Source: Bacteroides congonensis
Lineage (GTDB): Bacteria > Bacteroidota > Bacteroidia > Bacteroidales > Bacteroidaceae
Length of the DNA: 64,000 nt
Direction: 5' to 3'
NCBI RefSeq assembly: GCF_900130125.1
Contig: NZ_FQXY01000006.1
Span: forward strand, 124,001-188,000
The notes beneath the pieces were generated by a model, which was not told the origin of the DNA, made no database searches, and worked only from the letters and a program-made list of their open reading frames with translations. Every line of letters begins with the position of its first letter. Within the stretch, counting starts at the first letter, position 1. The translations under genes were made by a program, and so were the position numbers. Positions 1-9,746 of this stretch are shown here, piece by piece.

Positions 1-2
1 GC

Positions 3-383
3 ATCAATTGTTCACAGGATATTGACTGGAAGTTCATCGCAAGTGTCAAGAAGAATGTGGAAGACAACATAGATAACCCAGCTCTTACAGTAGATGTGCT
101 TTGTAGCCTGATGGGTATGAGCCGTACCAGTTTCTACAATAAACTAAGAGCACTGACCGACCAGTCACCCGGAGATTACATCCGGCTGATTCGCCTGAAA
201 CGTGCCGTAAAATTACTCAAAGAAGACGCACACAGCATAACGGAAATAGCGGAGATGACAGGATTCAGTGATGCCAAGTACTTCCGTGAAGTATTCAAGA
301 AGCATTACAACGTAAGTCCCAGTCAATACTTCAAAACAAAAAAAGCAGTAACAAACAAAGAAGAAGGAGAAAAAGAAGAATGA
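3..383 (+). CDS. Hybrid two-component system regulator, C-terminal end (partial)
   Basis: The frame is open to the left edge (Ile-Asn-Cys-Ser-Gln-Asp-Ile-Asp-Trp and onward), so this is the 3' end of a longer gene. What remains is an AraC-type DNA-binding domain: a first helix-turn-helix with SRTSFYNKLRALT and a second with ITEIAEMTGFSDAKYFREVF, followed by the usual HYNVSPSQY ending and a Lys/Glu-rich tail. The spacing and the 'FYNKLRALTDQSP' signature are those of Bacteroides hybrid two-component systems, in which sensor kinase, receiver and AraC domain are one chain. The stop codon overlaps the start of the next gene by 4 bp (ATGA), so the regulator and the chromate transporter genes are probably co-transcribed. 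Sensor and kinase parts lie outside the window, so the ligand cannot be guessed. Confidence 0.85.
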   Translation: MNCSQDIDWKFIASVKKNVEDNIDNPALTVDVLCSLMGMSRTSFYNKLRALTDQSPGDYIRLIRLKRAVKLLKEDAHSITEIAEMTGFSDAKYFREVFKKHYNVSPSQYFKTKKAVTNKEEGEKEE

Positions 384-922
384 ACATTTATCTCGAATCA
401 TTTGGAATCTTTTTTAAAATAGGCGCTTTTACCATTGGCGGCGGGTATGCAATGGTACCACTCATCGAAAATGAAATTGTGACCAAGCGGAAATGGATAG
501 CGCAGGAAGACTTTATCGACCTGTTGGCCATCTCCCAGTCCGCCCCCGGCATCCTGGCGGTTAATATTTCCATTTTTATAGGATATAAGTTGCGCGGCAT
601 CCGGGGAAGCATTGTCACGGCATTAGGAACGATTCTTCCTTCTTTCATTATTATATTGGCTATCGCCCTGTTCTTTCATAGTTTTAAGGATAATCCGATA
701 GTGGAGCGTATCTTCAAAGGTATCCGTCCGGCAGTAGTGGCACTTATCGCCGCACCGACCTTTACAATGGGGCGGTCAGCCAAAATCAACCGCTACAATC
801 TGTGGATTCCCGTTGTTTCAGCACTGCTTATCTGGCTGCTGGGCTTCTCGCCGATCTGGATTATTATTGCTGCGGGTGTAGGTGGTTTCCTTTGGGGAAA
901 ATTAAGAAAAGTTGAGAGTTGA
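380..922 (+). CDS. Chromate transporter (CHR family), first half-size subunit
   Basis: A 180-residue hydrophobic protein of the short-chain CHR family, whose members occur as gene pairs, each half the size of the fused ChrA pump. The family signature is present near the N-terminus: FKIGAFTIGGGYAMVPLI, then ISQSAPGILAVNISIFIGY and a GIRPAVVALI motif around residue 115. These segments are the conserved features of the chromate ion transporter domain; about five or six membrane spans are visible. Translation is coupled to the preceding regulator through an ATGA overlap. The partner gene follows after 51 bp. CHR proteins export chromate in characterised bacteria; the true substrate in an anaerobic gut organism is unknown. 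The stop lies inside a short GTTGAGA-rich repeat (911-938). Confidence 0.88.
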   Translation: MNIYLESFGIFFKIGAFTIGGGYAMVPLIENEIVTKRKWIAQEDFIDLLAISQSAPGILAVNISIFIGYKLRGIRGSIVTALGTILPSFIIILAIALFFHSFKDNPIVERIFKGIRPAVVALIAAPTFTMGRSAKINRYNLWIPVVSALLIWLLGFSPIWIIIAAGVGGFLWGKLRKVES

Positions 923-973
923 GAACGGAGAGTTGAGAAGGCACGGATTATTATATAATAAATTATTAATCAC

Positions 974-1522
974 ATGATTTACATACAGTTATTCTATACA
1001 TTTTTCAAAATCGGACTTTTCGGCTTCGGTGGCGGTTATGCCATGCTTTCCATGATTCAAGGCGAGGTGGTAACCCGCTACGGATGGGTAAGTTCGCAGG
1101 AGTTCACAGATATAGTCGCCATCAGTCAGATGACACCGGGGCCGATAGGTATCAATGCAGCGACCTATGTTGGGTTTACTTCGACAGGCAGCGTTTGGGG
1201 TTCTATCATTGCCACTTTTGCGGTAGTTTTCCCCTCTTTTATCTTAATGCTGACTATCAGTAAATTCTTTCTGAAATACCAGAAACATCCGGTAGTAGAA
1301 TCCATCTTCAGCGGGCTGCGACCAGCAGTCGTAGGACTACTGGCTTCTGCCGCACTGGTATTAATGAATGTAGAGAATTTCGGTTCACCTACGGAAGACA
1401 CTTATTCGTTCGTTATCAGCGTCATTATATTCCTGATAGCTTTTATCGGAACAAGAAAATATAAAGCAAATCCGATTCTGATGATTATTGCCTGCGGTAT
1501 TGCAGGATTGCTGCTTTACTAA
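974..1522 (+). CDS. Chromate transporter (CHR family), second half-size subunit
   Basis: A 182-residue paralogue of the preceding gene with the same motifs: FKIGLFGFGGGYAMLSMI near the N-terminus, ISQMTPGPIGINAATYVG, and GLRPAVVGLLASA near residue 115. In short-chain CHR systems both halves are needed, with opposite membrane topology, to form a working transporter; that is known of the family and inferred here. The start ATG follows an AT-rich leader (ATTATTAATCAC) after a 51-bp gap. The stop codon overlaps the stop of the convergent gene on the other strand by 3 bp, so there is no room for a separate terminator between them. Confidence 0.88.
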   Translation: MIYIQLFYTFFKIGLFGFGGGYAMLSMIQGEVVTRYGWVSSQEFTDIVAISQMTPGPIGINAATYVGFTSTGSVWGSIIATFAVVFPSFILMLTISKFFLKYQKHPVVESIFSGLRPAVVGLLASAALVLMNVENFGSPTEDTYSFVISVIIFLIAFIGTRKYKANPILMIIACGIAGLLLY

Positions 1523-3027
1523 AGCTTCACTTTCTTACTTACAGACTTCGATTCATTATGAAGGCGATCCAAAGCCGTTACCACATAACGGTGTTTCGTT
1601 TTTCCAGTTTCGTATGGAAGTTTGTAGAAAGGATTGCGGGTGATAGCTACAATATGCGAAGGGTCGTCAAGGTTCACTTTTTCTTTTCCGCCAAAGCGGT
1701 ACACTACATATTGGACAGCCTTATCCATTTCTGTTTCTGCTTTCGGAGCAGTCCAAAAAAGGACATAACCATCTTCTGTCCATACCTTTTTCATCTTGCG
1801 CACTTTGCCCGGAGCCTTGTCATCCATAAAGTCAAAGACAGGAATCAATGCAGGATATTTATGATATTCACTCACTAAAGCATCACGGTATCTTCCCTGA
1901 TTTTCGACAACAGCCGACGCATACCATTGGCAGCTACCGCCAATCGTCTGATAAGCACGCTGCAAAGCCATCTTTCGTGGAAGCTGGTTGATGGAAGGAT
2001 TCTGCGGGTCGGCATGCTGGATAGTGTTCGGCACAGACTGACCGATAAACAACGGACGGTTTTCCGAATGGGTAGCCCACCATTTCACCAACGTCTCATA
2101 ATCGGCTGCCTTATGACCGATTTCCCAATATATCTGCGGAATATTATAATCAATCCATCCCTCACGTGCCCAAAGCAGGACATCGGCATACAAATCATCA
2201 TAATTCTGCAAACCGTTCGTATTACTTCCCAACGGATCGCTCTTCTGATTACGATAAATACCAAACGGACTGATACCGAACTTCACCCACGGCTTTATCC
2301 CGCGGATAGTCTCGTGAAGCTTCTTTATCAACACATTGACATTACTACGACGCCAGTCAGCCTTGTTCGTGAATCCGCCCCCATAACGGGCAAAGCTCGC
2401 ATCATCCGGAAAGTCCAATCCTTTCACCGGATAAGGATAAAAATAATCATCCATATGGATAGCATCCACATCATAGCGGGACACGATATCGGTCACGATC
2501 TTACAGATGTATTCCCGGCTTTCGGGAAGTGCCGGGTCGAAGTATAGCTGATCGCCATAAGTAACGAACCATTCAGGGTGCTGGTGGTAAATATGTTCCG
2601 GTGCCAACTGATTCTTCAACGAAGTCTTCACACGATAAGGATTAATCCAGGCATGAAACTCCATATTCCTTTTCTGGCATTCTTCAATCATAAACTGCAT
2701 CGGATCCCACATAGGAGAAGGAATCTGTCCTTGCGTTCCGGTCAGGAAACGGCTCCACGGTTCATGTTGTGAAGCGTACAGTGCATCCGCTTCGGGACGT
2801 ACCTGAAAGATGATAGCATTAATGCCGGCTCCCTGGAGAGAGTTCAACTGACTAATCAATGTCTGTTTCAGCCGTTCGGTAGGAATCCCCCGGAACTGCC
2901 CGTTGACAGCCTGTATCCATGCTGCACGAAATTCACGTTTGGGATATTTATTGCCGGTTGGCACCTGCGCCCTCACTCCTACCGCAAGAAGAAGAGCTAA
3001 AAGTAAAAGATAGTTTTTCAGCTTCAT
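1519..3027 (-). CDS. Exported glycoside-hydrolase-like protein (GH10-like / YddW family)
   Basis: About 502 residues from the chosen start, MKLKNYLLLLALLLAVGVRAQ, which is a clean signal peptide; the upstream ATG at 3105 is rejected because it lies ahead of a promoter -7 box (TATCTTTG, minus strand, 3056-3063). The body begins with KREFRAAWIQAVNGQFRGIP, then FQVRPEADALY and AWINPYR, which are typical of the 'glycosyl hydrolase-like 10' family (formerly DUF187, E. coli YddW). A conserved DAIHMDDYFYPYP motif sits around residue 200. A fibronectin type III-like domain follows at the C-terminus (YVVYRF ... YRYVVTALDRLHNES). The family is a TIM-barrel hydrolase; related proteins are implicated in peptidoglycan or exopolysaccharide cleavage. 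A paralogue lies at 8262-9713. Transcription is divergent from uvrA. Confidence 0.85.
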   Translation of the reverse strand: MKLKNYLLLLALLLAVGVRAQVPTGNKYPKREFRAAWIQAVNGQFRGIPTERLKQTLISQLNSLQGAGINAIIFQVRPEADALYASQHEPWSRFLTGTQGQIPSPMWDPMQFMIEECQKRNMEFHAWINPYRVKTSLKNQLAPEHIYHQHPEWFVTYGDQLYFDPALPESREYICKIVTDIVSRYDVDAIHMDDYFYPYPVKGLDFPDDASFARYGGGFTNKADWRRSNVNVLIKKLHETIRGIKPWVKFGISPFGIYRNQKSDPLGSNTNGLQNYDDLYADVLLWAREGWIDYNIPQIYWEIGHKAADYETLVKWWATHSENRPLFIGQSVPNTIQHADPQNPSINQLPRKMALQRAYQTIGGSCQWYASAVVENQGRYRDALVSEYHKYPALIPVFDFMDDKAPGKVRKMKKVWTEDGYVLFWTAPKAETEMDKAVQYVVYRFGGKEKVNLDDPSHIVAITRNPFYKLPYETGKTKHRYVVTALDRLHNESKSVSKKVKL

Positions 3028-3122
3028 AATATTCTTAAATCGTAATAATGTGACGCAAAGATAATACAAACTCCCGATAAATTCGCTAACTTTGCCGACT
3101 ACCATAAAACAAGGAGTATTTT

Positions 3123-5894
3123 ATGTCAGAAAATAACTATATTTCGATTAAGGGTGCACGAGTAAACAACCTGAAAAACATCGATGTAGATATACCACGC
3201 AACAAACTTGTTGTAATCACCGGATTATCGGGTTCCGGCAAATCTTCCCTCGCTTTTGATACCCTCTATGCAGAGGGACAACGCCGCTATGTAGAAAGTT
3301 TGAGCAGCTATGCGCGCCAGTTTCTGGGGCGAATGAGCAAGCCGGAATGTGACTTTATCAAAGGGATTCCGCCCGCCATTGCCATCGAGCAGAAAGTGAA
3401 TAGCCGCAACCCGCGTTCTACAGTGGGGACTTCGACTGAGATTTATGAATATCTCCGCCTGTTGTATTCCCGCGTGGGGAAAACATACAGCCCCGTCAGC
3501 GGACAGGAAGTGAAGAAACATTCGACGGAAGATATTGTCAACTGCATGCTCTCGTATCCGGAAGGTACAAGATATACGGTGCTGACACCAATCCGTCTGC
3601 GTGAAGACCGCACCCTGCAACAACAGTTGGAAATAGACCTGAAACAGGGTTTCAACCGTATCGAAGTGAACGGTGAAATGAAACGTATAGATGAATATAC
3701 ACCCGTGGCAGGTGATAAAGTCTATCTGCTGGTAGACCGTATGGCGGTAGCCAACACCAAGGATGCCATGAGCCGGTTGACCGACTCTGCCGAAACAGCC
3801 ATGTATGAAGGTGACGGAACCTGTATGTTACGTTTCTATCTTTCGGACGGAACAACGAAGCTACACACTTTCAGCACGAAATTCGAAGCGGACGGCATCG
3901 TCTTTGAAGAGCCGAACGACCAGATGTTTTCGTTCAACTCTCCTATCGGCGCCTGCCCTACCTGCGAAGGATTCGGCAAAGTGATCGGTATCGACGAGCA
4001 TTTGGTTGTGCCGAACCGTTCTTTATCCGTATACGAAGGAGCTATTGTATGCTGGCGCGGCGAGAAGATGGGAGAATGGAAAGAAGAACTCATCCATAAT
4101 GCGGAAAAGTTCGATTTCCCGATTTTCACGCCTTATTTTGAGTTGACGGATGCACAACGTCGTCTGCTTTGGGAAGGTAACCAGTACTTCCACGGCATCA
4201 ACGATTTTTTCAAGATGTTGGAAGAGAATCAATACAAAATACAATATCGTGTGATGCTTGCACGTTATCGGGGAAAGACGCTTTGTCCGAAATGTCACGG
4301 CACACGTCTGAAACCGGAAGCCGGATATGTACGGGTCGGAGGTAAGAATATCTCCGAACTGGTAGATTTGCCAATCACGGAATTAAAGCAGTTCTTTGAC
4401 GGTCTGGAACTCAACGAGCACGACAGCGACGTAGCCCGCCGTATCCTTATTGAAATCAACAACCGTATCCACTTCCTGATTGATGTAGGTTTGGGTTACC
4501 TGACCTTGAACCGTTTAAGCAATTCCCTCTCCGGTGGAGAAAGCCAGCGTATCAATTTGGCAACATCATTGGGAAGCAGCCTTGTAGGTAGCCTTTATAT
4601 CCTCGATGAGCCAAGTATCGGCCTTCACAGTCGTGACACGGATCGGTTGATTTATGTATTACGCCAACTACAACAGTTAGGCAACACAGTAGTAGTCGTG
4701 GAACATGACGAAGAGATTATCCGTGCCGCAGATTACATCATCGACATAGGCCCTAATGCCGGACGTTTGGGGGGAAAAGTCGTTTATCAAGGCGACATGA
4801 AAGACTTGAAAAAAGGAAGTAACAGCCACACGGTGCGTTATCTCTTGGGAGAAGAAGAAATTCCCGTTCCCGAACATCGCCGTCCGTGGAACAATTATAT
4901 AGAATTAAAAGGCGCGCGCGAAAATAACCTGAAGGGTGTGGACGCCCGTTTCCCGCTTAACGTAATGACAGTTGTTACCGGAGTTTCCGGTTCCGGCAAG
5001 AGTACGCTGGTACGGGATATTTTCTTCCGGGCACTGAAGCGTGAACTGGATGAATGTAGTGACCGTCCGGGAGAATTCTCCTCTATCGGTGGTAGCCTGC
5101 GCGACCTGAGGAATGTAGAATTTGTAGACCAGAACCCGATTGGCAAATCATCACGTTCCAACCCGGTGACTTATATCAAGGCATATGATGAAATCCGTAA
5201 ACTATGGTCTGAGCAGCCTTTAGCCAAACAAATGGGTTATACAGCCGGATTCTTCAGTTTTAACAGCGAAGGCGGACGTTGCGAAGAATGTAAGGGTGAC
5301 GGAACAATCACCGTAGAGATGCAGTTCATGGCAGACCTGGTACTGGAATGTGAATCCTGCCACGGAAAACGTTTCAAGTCCGACACATTGGAAGTGAAAT
5401 TCCATGATAAAAGTATCTATGATGTATTGGAAATGACCGTGAACCAGGCTATTGAATTCTTCAATGAACATGGACAGAAGAAAATAGTGAAGAAGCTGCT
5501 CCCATTACAGGACGTAGGATTAGGATATATCAAACTGGGACAATCCTCTTCCACCCTTTCCGGCGGTGAGAACCAGCGCGTGAAACTGGCATTCTATTTA
5601 AGCCAGGAGAAAGCAGACCCTACCATGTTCATCTTTGACGAACCGACTACGGGATTGCACTTCCATGATATCCGCAAATTGCTGGATGCTTTCGACGCAC
5701 TAATTCGTCGGGGACACAGCATCGTTATTATCGAGCACAATATGGACGTTATCAAATGTGCCGATTATGTAATCGACCTCGGTCCCGAAGGCGGAGACAA
5801 AGGTGGAAACATCGTAGCCGTAGGTACTCCCGAAGAAGTGGCTGCTTGCGGAGCAAGCTATACGGGGCAGTTTTTGAAAGAAAAACTAAGATAA
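3123..5894 (+). CDS. uvrA: UvrA-type excinuclease ABC subunit A paralogue
   Basis: 923 residues with two ABC ATPase modules: Walker A motifs [15 protein letters not shown] (about residue 33) and [12 protein letters not shown] (about 630), signatures [14 protein letters not shown] and [18 protein letters not shown], and Walker B motifs ending LDEPSIGLH and FDEPTTGLH. The second module keeps its zinc finger (CEEC ... CESC). In the first module only the later cysteine pairs are seen (CPTC, CPKC). The CPxC pair that E. coli UvrA has just before the 'FSFNSPxGACPTC' segment is replaced by [13 protein letters not shown]. This resembles the second UvrA copy found in many Bacteroidetes. Role: damage recognition in nucleotide excision repair, or an accessory variant. 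Promoter -7 box TAACTTTG at 3087-3094 and ribosome binding site AAGGAG at 3111-3116 fix the start. Confidence 0.93.
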   Translation: MSENNYISIKGARVNNLKNIDVDIPRNKLVVITGLSGSGKSSLAFDTLYAEGQRRYVESLSSYARQFLGRMSKPECDFIKGIPPAIAIEQKVNSRNPRSTVGTSTEIYEYLRLLYSRVGKTYSPVSGQEVKKHSTEDIVNCMLSYPEGTRYTVLTPIRLREDRTLQQQLEIDLKQGFNRIEVNGEMKRIDEYTPVAGDKVYLLVDRMAVANTKDAMSRLTDSAETAMYEGDGTCMLRFYLSDGTTKLHTFSTKFEADGIVFEEPNDQMFSFNSPIGACPTCEGFGKVIGIDEHLVVPNRSLSVYEGAIVCWRGEKMGEWKEELIHNAEKFDFPIFTPYFELTDAQRRLLWEGNQYFHGINDFFKMLEENQYKIQYRVMLARYRGKTLCPKCHGTRLKPEAGYVRVGGKNISELVDLPITELKQFFDGLELNEHDSDVARRILIEINNRIHFLIDVGLGYLTLNRLSNSLSGGESQRINLATSLGSSLVGSLYILDEPSIGLHSRDTDRLIYVLRQLQQLGNTVVVVEHDEEIIRAADYIIDIGPNAGRLGGKVVYQGDMKDLKKGSNSHTVRYLLGEEEIPVPEHRRPWNNYIELKGARENNLKGVDARFPLNVMTVVTGVSGSGKSTLVRDIFFRALKRELDECSDRPGEFSSIGGSLRDLRNVEFVDQNPIGKSSRSNPVTYIKAYDEIRKLWSEQPLAKQMGYTAGFFSFNSEGGRCEECKGDGTITVEMQFMADLVLECESCHGKRFKSDTLEVKFHDKSIYDVLEMTVNQAIEFFNEHGQKKIVKKLLPLQDVGLGYIKLGQSSSTLSGGENQRVKLAFYLSQEKADPTMFIFDEPTTGLHFHDIRKLLDAFDALIRRGHSIVIIEHNMDVIKCADYVIDLGPEGGDKGGNIVAVGTPEEVAACGASYTGQFLKEKLR

Positions 5895-5941
5895 GCAACG
5901 TTTATTGCTGTAAAGAGTATCAAACCTGACTCTAATAAATA

Positions 5942-5976
5942 AAGCCCTTGTGGAAATATAGCTTCTACAAGGGCTT
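5942..5976. terminator. Bidirectional intrinsic terminator between uvrA and the outer-membrane protein gene
   Basis: AAGCCCTTGT (5942-5951) pairs perfectly with ACAAGGGCTT (5967-5976) across a 15-nt loop. A/T-rich flanks on both sides give a U-run in either direction, fitting two convergent genes (uvrA and the gene ending at 6006). Confidence 0.8.
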
Positions 5977-6005
5977 ATTATTTTGTATTCTATCAGGTTT
6001 CTCTC

Positions 6006-6491
6006 TTACAAGTAAAATCCGAATCCTATCTTAACACCGAAACGTGACATATCACCGTCGTTGAAACGCCATTTATAATAAACGGCAGGTTCGATAGTCA
6101 CTGTACGGGAGAGGAAATAAGCATATCCGGCTTCGATACCCAATCCCCAGTCTGTCTGATGCTTGCCGCCACTCCAACGGAAACGGTTCCAGTCAAGTCC
6201 GCCACCCAGATAAATACCAGTTTTGTTAAAGTAGAAACGTACTCCCGTACCCAATGTGTACTCGTCTACCGGTTTCGACCAGTCGGCTCCGGCATTTACC
6301 ATCAAGGCAATACCTTCGGCAAAGAACGTACCGACTTGTGCACCAAGGCCAAATTTTGCTTTATCATTTTTACTATACGAAAAGTCCAATCCCGACAATG
6401 AAGGATTAATAATCGTAGTTCCTTTCTCAAATTGTGCCTGTGCAGTGAGAGAGACTGCCAATAAGCAAAGAGCCAAAGCTAATTTCTTCAT
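6006..6491 (-). CDS. Small outer-membrane beta-barrel protein
   Basis: 161 residues beginning MKKLALALCLLAVSLTAQAQ, a signal peptide with cleavage after AQA. The remainder alternates polar and hydrophobic residues in strand-sized blocks rich in Gly and aromatic residues (LGTGVRFYFNKTGIYLGGGL, WGLGIEAGYAYF) and ends in FGVKIGFGFYL. A C-terminal aromatic/hydrophobic strand is the usual outer-membrane beta-barrel insertion signal. About eight strands fit, as in small OmpA-barrel-like porin-fold proteins. The function is unknown. It starts 4 bp after the stop of the 76-residue membrane protein gene, so it is probably the last gene of the cstA operon, ending at the bidirectional terminator. Confidence 0.75.
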   Translation of the reverse strand: MKKLALALCLLAVSLTAQAQFEKGTTIINPSLSGLDFSYSKNDKAKFGLGAQVGTFFAEGIALMVNAGADWSKPVDEYTLGTGVRFYFNKTGIYLGGGLDWNRFRWSGGKHQTDWGLGIEAGYAYFLSRTVTIEPAVYYKWRFNDGDMSRFGVKIGFGFYL

Positions 6492-6495
6492 AAAC

Positions 6496-6726
6496 TTACT
6501 TTTTTAAGTGAATAGATTGTTCGTCTTTTTTGCGGCGTTCACGCATTTGTTCCTTTTTCCGGAGTACCAACCAGAGGAGGAAGACAATGACATAAGATAC
6601 GGCCACCGTCAGTATTTTCTCTGTCAGACCAACTTCAGTGTTACGCGGCAACAAATAAGCCGCAGTTACTGATACATAAATAAGGAATGCAAGCGCAACT
6701 CCCGTCGATTTCTTTATTTTCTTCAT
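6496..6726 (-). CDS. Small two-span inner-membrane protein
   Basis: 76 residues from MKKIKKSTGVALAFLIYVSV. Two hydrophobic segments are visible (TGVALAFLIYVSVTAAYLL and ILTVAVSYVIVFLLWLVL), followed by a strongly basic tail (RKKEQMRERRKKDE), which places the C-terminus in the cytoplasm by the positive-inside rule. The start ATG overlaps the stop codon of cstA (ATGA at 6723-6726). That coupling is why this start was chosen over upstream ones. No known family was recognised; the coupling suggests it may assist or stabilise the CstA transporter. Confidence 0.75.
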   Translation of the reverse strand: MKKIKKSTGVALAFLIYVSVTAAYLLPRNTEVGLTEKILTVAVSYVIVFLLWLVLRKKEQMRERRKKDEQSIHLKK

Positions 6727-8153
6727 TCTGATAATTTTCTTGTTTTCTGTTTGCCCAGCCAGACGTAGAACCAAACTGCCGCAATCACCACACACGCTAT
6801 ACCAACGCTATAAGAAATTACGTGCGAAAGTCCCAAGCCTTCAGGAGCAATACATATATAAGTAGAACATACACTTGTCATAAACAATGCCGGTATCAAA
6901 GTAATGATATAAGGTTTCTTGGATACCGCTAAAAATACTGTTATAGCCCATAGGGTAAACACAGCCAACGTCTGGTTAGCCCAAGCGAAATAACGCCATA
7001 TCATATTAAATCCGTTCGCATCACGTAAGCTATACAAAAGCAGACCGATAGCAACTACGAACATCGGAATGCAGATGTATAAACGACGACGCATACTTTT
7101 TTGTTCCAGTCCCAGGAAATCCGCCACAATCAGACGGGCGGAACGGAAAGCCGTATCTCCCGAAGTAATTGGTGCGGCAATCACTCCCAAGATAGCGAGC
7201 ACTCCGCCAACTGTTCCGAGCCATTCTTTTGTAATGGCATCCACTATAACCGAAGCATTACTCTCTCCCATCCCGTTCTCATGGAAGAAGTAAGTAGCGG
7301 CGGCAGCCCAAATAAGGGCGACAATACCTTCGGTAATCATCGCACCGTAGAACACCGGGCGACCGTGACGTTCCGAAGTCATGCAACGTGCCATCAAAGG
7401 ACTTTGCGTAGCGTGGAAACCGGAAATTGCCCCGCAAGCAATACTCACAAACATAATCGGGAAAATAGGAAGCTCGCTCGCTTCGGGATTTGTATTTTGT
7501 AACCCATCCCACAGTTCCGGCAAGGCAGGATGATGAACGTAAAGCATCACCAGGATACCTACTGCCATAAACAGTAGCGCCACCGCAAACAGCGGATAGA
7601 TTTTACCAATGATTTTATCTACAGGCAATAAAGTTGCCAAAATATAATAGGCAAACACAACGATAATCCAAAACGTGGCATCCAGACTTTCCGGTGTAAG
7701 TTTGGCCAGCAGTCCGGCAGGGCCGGCCACAAACACCGAACCTACCAAAATCATCAGGATAACGGTAAATCCCCTCATTATCTGTTTCGTTGTAAGCCCT
7801 AAATAACGGCCGATGATTTCAGGCAAACTTTCACCGCCATTACGCAAAGAAAGCATTCCGGCAAAATAATCGTGTACCGCACCTGCAAAAATACTTCCCA
7901 ATACTATCCATAAATAAGAAGATGTTCCGAATTTCGCTCCCATAATTGCCCCGAAAATCGGGCCTAATCCTGCAATATTAAGGAATTGAATCATGAAAAT
8001 CTTCCAGGTTGGTAAAGGGATATAGTCCACTCCATCAGCCTTGGTTAGTGCCGGTGTTTTACGGTCATCCGGACCAAAGACGCGCTCCATCAGGCGTCCA
8101 TACGTAAAATAGCCTACTATCAATGCAAGCAGGCATAGAGTAAATGTAATCAT
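6723..8153 (-). CDS. cstA: Carbon starvation protein A (CstA) family transporter
   Basis: About 476 residues from MITFTLCLLALIVGYFTYG, nearly all membrane-spanning. Conserved CstA features: DGVDYIPLPTWKIFMIQFLN near residue 45, GPIFGAIMGAKFG, a motif around residue 100 (HDYFAGMLSLRNGGESLPEI), SGFHATQSPLMARCM and ITSGDTAFRSAR. CstA-family carriers import peptides or pyruvate in Enterobacteria (CstA, BtsT); the substrate here is inferred to be similar. It is shorter than E. coli CstA (about 700 residues), like other Bacteroidetes members. A -7 box (TACATTTG on the minus strand, 8176-8183) precedes the start. The ATG at 8219 is rejected because it lies upstream of that box. It leads a three-gene operon with the small membrane protein and the beta-barrel. 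Confidence 0.9.
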   Translation of the reverse strand: MITFTLCLLALIVGYFTYGRLMERVFGPDDRKTPALTKADGVDYIPLPTWKIFMIQFLNIAGLGPIFGAIMGAKFGTSSYLWIVLGSIFAGAVHDYFAGMLSLRNGGESLPEIIGRYLGLTTKQIMRGFTVILMILVGSVFVAGPAGLLAKLTPESLDATFWIIVVFAYYILATLLPVDKIIGKIYPLFAVALLFMAVGILVMLYVHHPALPELWDGLQNTNPEASELPIFPIMFVSIACGAISGFHATQSPLMARCMTSERHGRPVFYGAMITEGIVALIWAAAATYFFHENGMGESNASVIVDAITKEWLGTVGGVLAILGVIAAPITSGDTAFRSARLIVADFLGLEQKSMRRRLYICIPMFVVAIGLLLYSLRDANGFNMIWRYFAWANQTLAVFTLWAITVFLAVSKKPYIITLIPALFMTSVCSTYICIAPEGLGLSHVISYSVGIACVVIAAVWFYVWLGKQKTRKLSE

Positions 8154-8261
8154 AGTGTGTCGTTTTTTAGCTTGGCAAATGTAACATAATCTCACGAAAT
8201 AGCCCAACAATACCGACACTTTTACTAACTTTGCAGGGATTTAAAACAAAAAATAAAGAAT

Positions 8262-9713
8262 ATGCGCCTATCTATTTTCATTCTTTCACTTTTGTTTCCT
8301 TTACTCCCGATGGCTGCACAGCCCAAGTATGAAGTCCGTGCCGCATGGCTCACAGCTTTATATGGTCTCGACTGGCCTCGTACACGTGCTGTAAGTCCGC
8401 AAAGTATCCGCAAACAGAAGGAAGAACTCGTAGATATTCTCGATAAACTGAAAGCTGCTAACTTCAATACCGTCCTGTTTCAGACACGTACACGCGGGGA
8501 TGTGCTATATCCCTCGTCTATCGAACCTTTCAACTCTATCCTGACAGGGAAATCCGGCGGAAATCCCGGATATGACCCGCTCGCCTTTGCCATTGAGGAA
8601 TGTCACAAGCGGGGCATGGAGTGCCATGCCTGGATGGTGACTATTCCGCTAGGAAACAGGAAACACGTTGCTTCTCTCGGCAGCCAGTCCGTCACCAAGC
8701 GGATGAAAGATATTTGCGTACCGTATAAGAATGAATATTTCCTGAATCCTGGACATCCGGGAACTAAAGAGTATCTGATGAAACTGGTGCGGGAAGTCGT
8801 AAGCCGCTATGATATTGACGGAGTGCATTTCGATTACCTGCGTTATCCCGAGAATGCTCCTCTCTTTCCCGACAAGTACGACTTCCGCCGATATGGCAAA
8901 GGTCGTACAGTAGAACAGTGGCGACGGGATAATATTTCAGAAATCGTACGCTATATATATAAGGGTGTAAAAGCGATGAAACCGTGGGTGAAGCTAAGTG
9001 CCAGCCCGGTAGGAAAATATCGTGATACTTCACGTTACCCTTCCCGTGGGTGGAATGCTTTTCATACCGTTTATCAAGACCCGCAAGGATGGCTCGGAGA
9101 AGGCATCATGGATCAGATATATCCGATGATGTATTTCCAAGGGAATAGTTTCTATCCTTTTGCCCTCGACTGGCAAGAACAGAGTAATGGACGACAGGTG
9201 ATTCCGGGGCTCGGCATTTATTTCCTTCATCCCGACGAAGGAAAATGGACGCGTGACGAGATAGACCGTCAGATGAATTTCATCCGCAGTCATAAACTGG
9301 CGGGTGAAGCACACTACCGGGTAAAGTATCTCATGGAAAATACACAAGGTATTTATGATGAATTAGCCGAAAACTTCTATGCATATCCGGCTTTACAGCC
9401 ACCAATGCCCTGGTTGGATAATGTGCCGCCCACAACTCCAACCGAACTGAAAGTAACTGATATCGACCATGGATATACAGAATTAAAGTGGCAGGCTGCT
9501 ACTGATAATGATCCGCATAATAATCCGATGTATGTGATTTACGCTTCCAATGAGTATCCGGTAGACACCAGCCGACCAGAAAATATCGTAGCGCAGAATA
9601 TCAGGGAGACAAGTTATATCTATGCCCCTATCCTACCTTGGAATGCGAAAAAGCATTTCGCTGTTACAGCCGTAGACCGTTATGGAAATGAGAGTGTAGC
9701 GGTACAAAAGTGA
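8262..9713 (+). CDS. Exported glycoside-hydrolase-like protein (GH10-like / YddW family), paralogue 2
   Basis: 483 residues starting with a signal peptide (MRLSIFILSLLFPLLPMAAQ). The mature part opens with KYEVRAAWLTALYGLDWPRT, followed by NTVLFQTRTRGDVLYPSSIE, a CHAWM motif and DIDGVHFDYLRYPE around residue 190. These are the hallmarks of the GH10-like/DUF187 family. A C-terminal fibronectin III-like domain (TPTELKVTDIDHGYTELKW ... HFAVTAVDRYGNES) matches the layout of the gene at 1519-3027, so the two are paralogues, but they are in opposite orientation with uvrA and cstA between them. Promoter -7 box TAACTTTG at 8226-8233. The substrate is unknown; a cell-wall or exopolysaccharide target is plausible. 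Confidence 0.87.
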   Translation: MRLSIFILSLLFPLLPMAAQPKYEVRAAWLTALYGLDWPRTRAVSPQSIRKQKEELVDILDKLKAANFNTVLFQTRTRGDVLYPSSIEPFNSILTGKSGGNPGYDPLAFAIEECHKRGMECHAWMVTIPLGNRKHVASLGSQSVTKRMKDICVPYKNEYFLNPGHPGTKEYLMKLVREVVSRYDIDGVHFDYLRYPENAPLFPDKYDFRRYGKGRTVEQWRRDNISEIVRYIYKGVKAMKPWVKLSASPVGKYRDTSRYPSRGWNAFHTVYQDPQGWLGEGIMDQIYPMMYFQGNSFYPFALDWQEQSNGRQVIPGLGIYFLHPDEGKWTRDEIDRQMNFIRSHKLAGEAHYRVKYLMENTQGIYDELAENFYAYPALQPPMPWLDNVPPTTPTELKVTDIDHGYTELKWQAATDNDPHNNPMYVIYASNEYPVDTSRPENIVAQNIRETSYIYAPILPWNAKKHFAVTAVDRYGNESVAVQK

Positions 9714-9746
9714 TACTAACAGTATCAAGTAAAGACATATATAAAA

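Noticed and set aside
911..938. GTTGAGA repeats at the end of the first chromate transporter gene
   Set aside because: Only three imperfect copies, and the stop codon falls inside them. Probably a minor slippage tract, not a functional array.
1927..2547. 206-residue plus-strand frame
   Set aside because: Antisense to the GH10-like protein, with no signal or domain.
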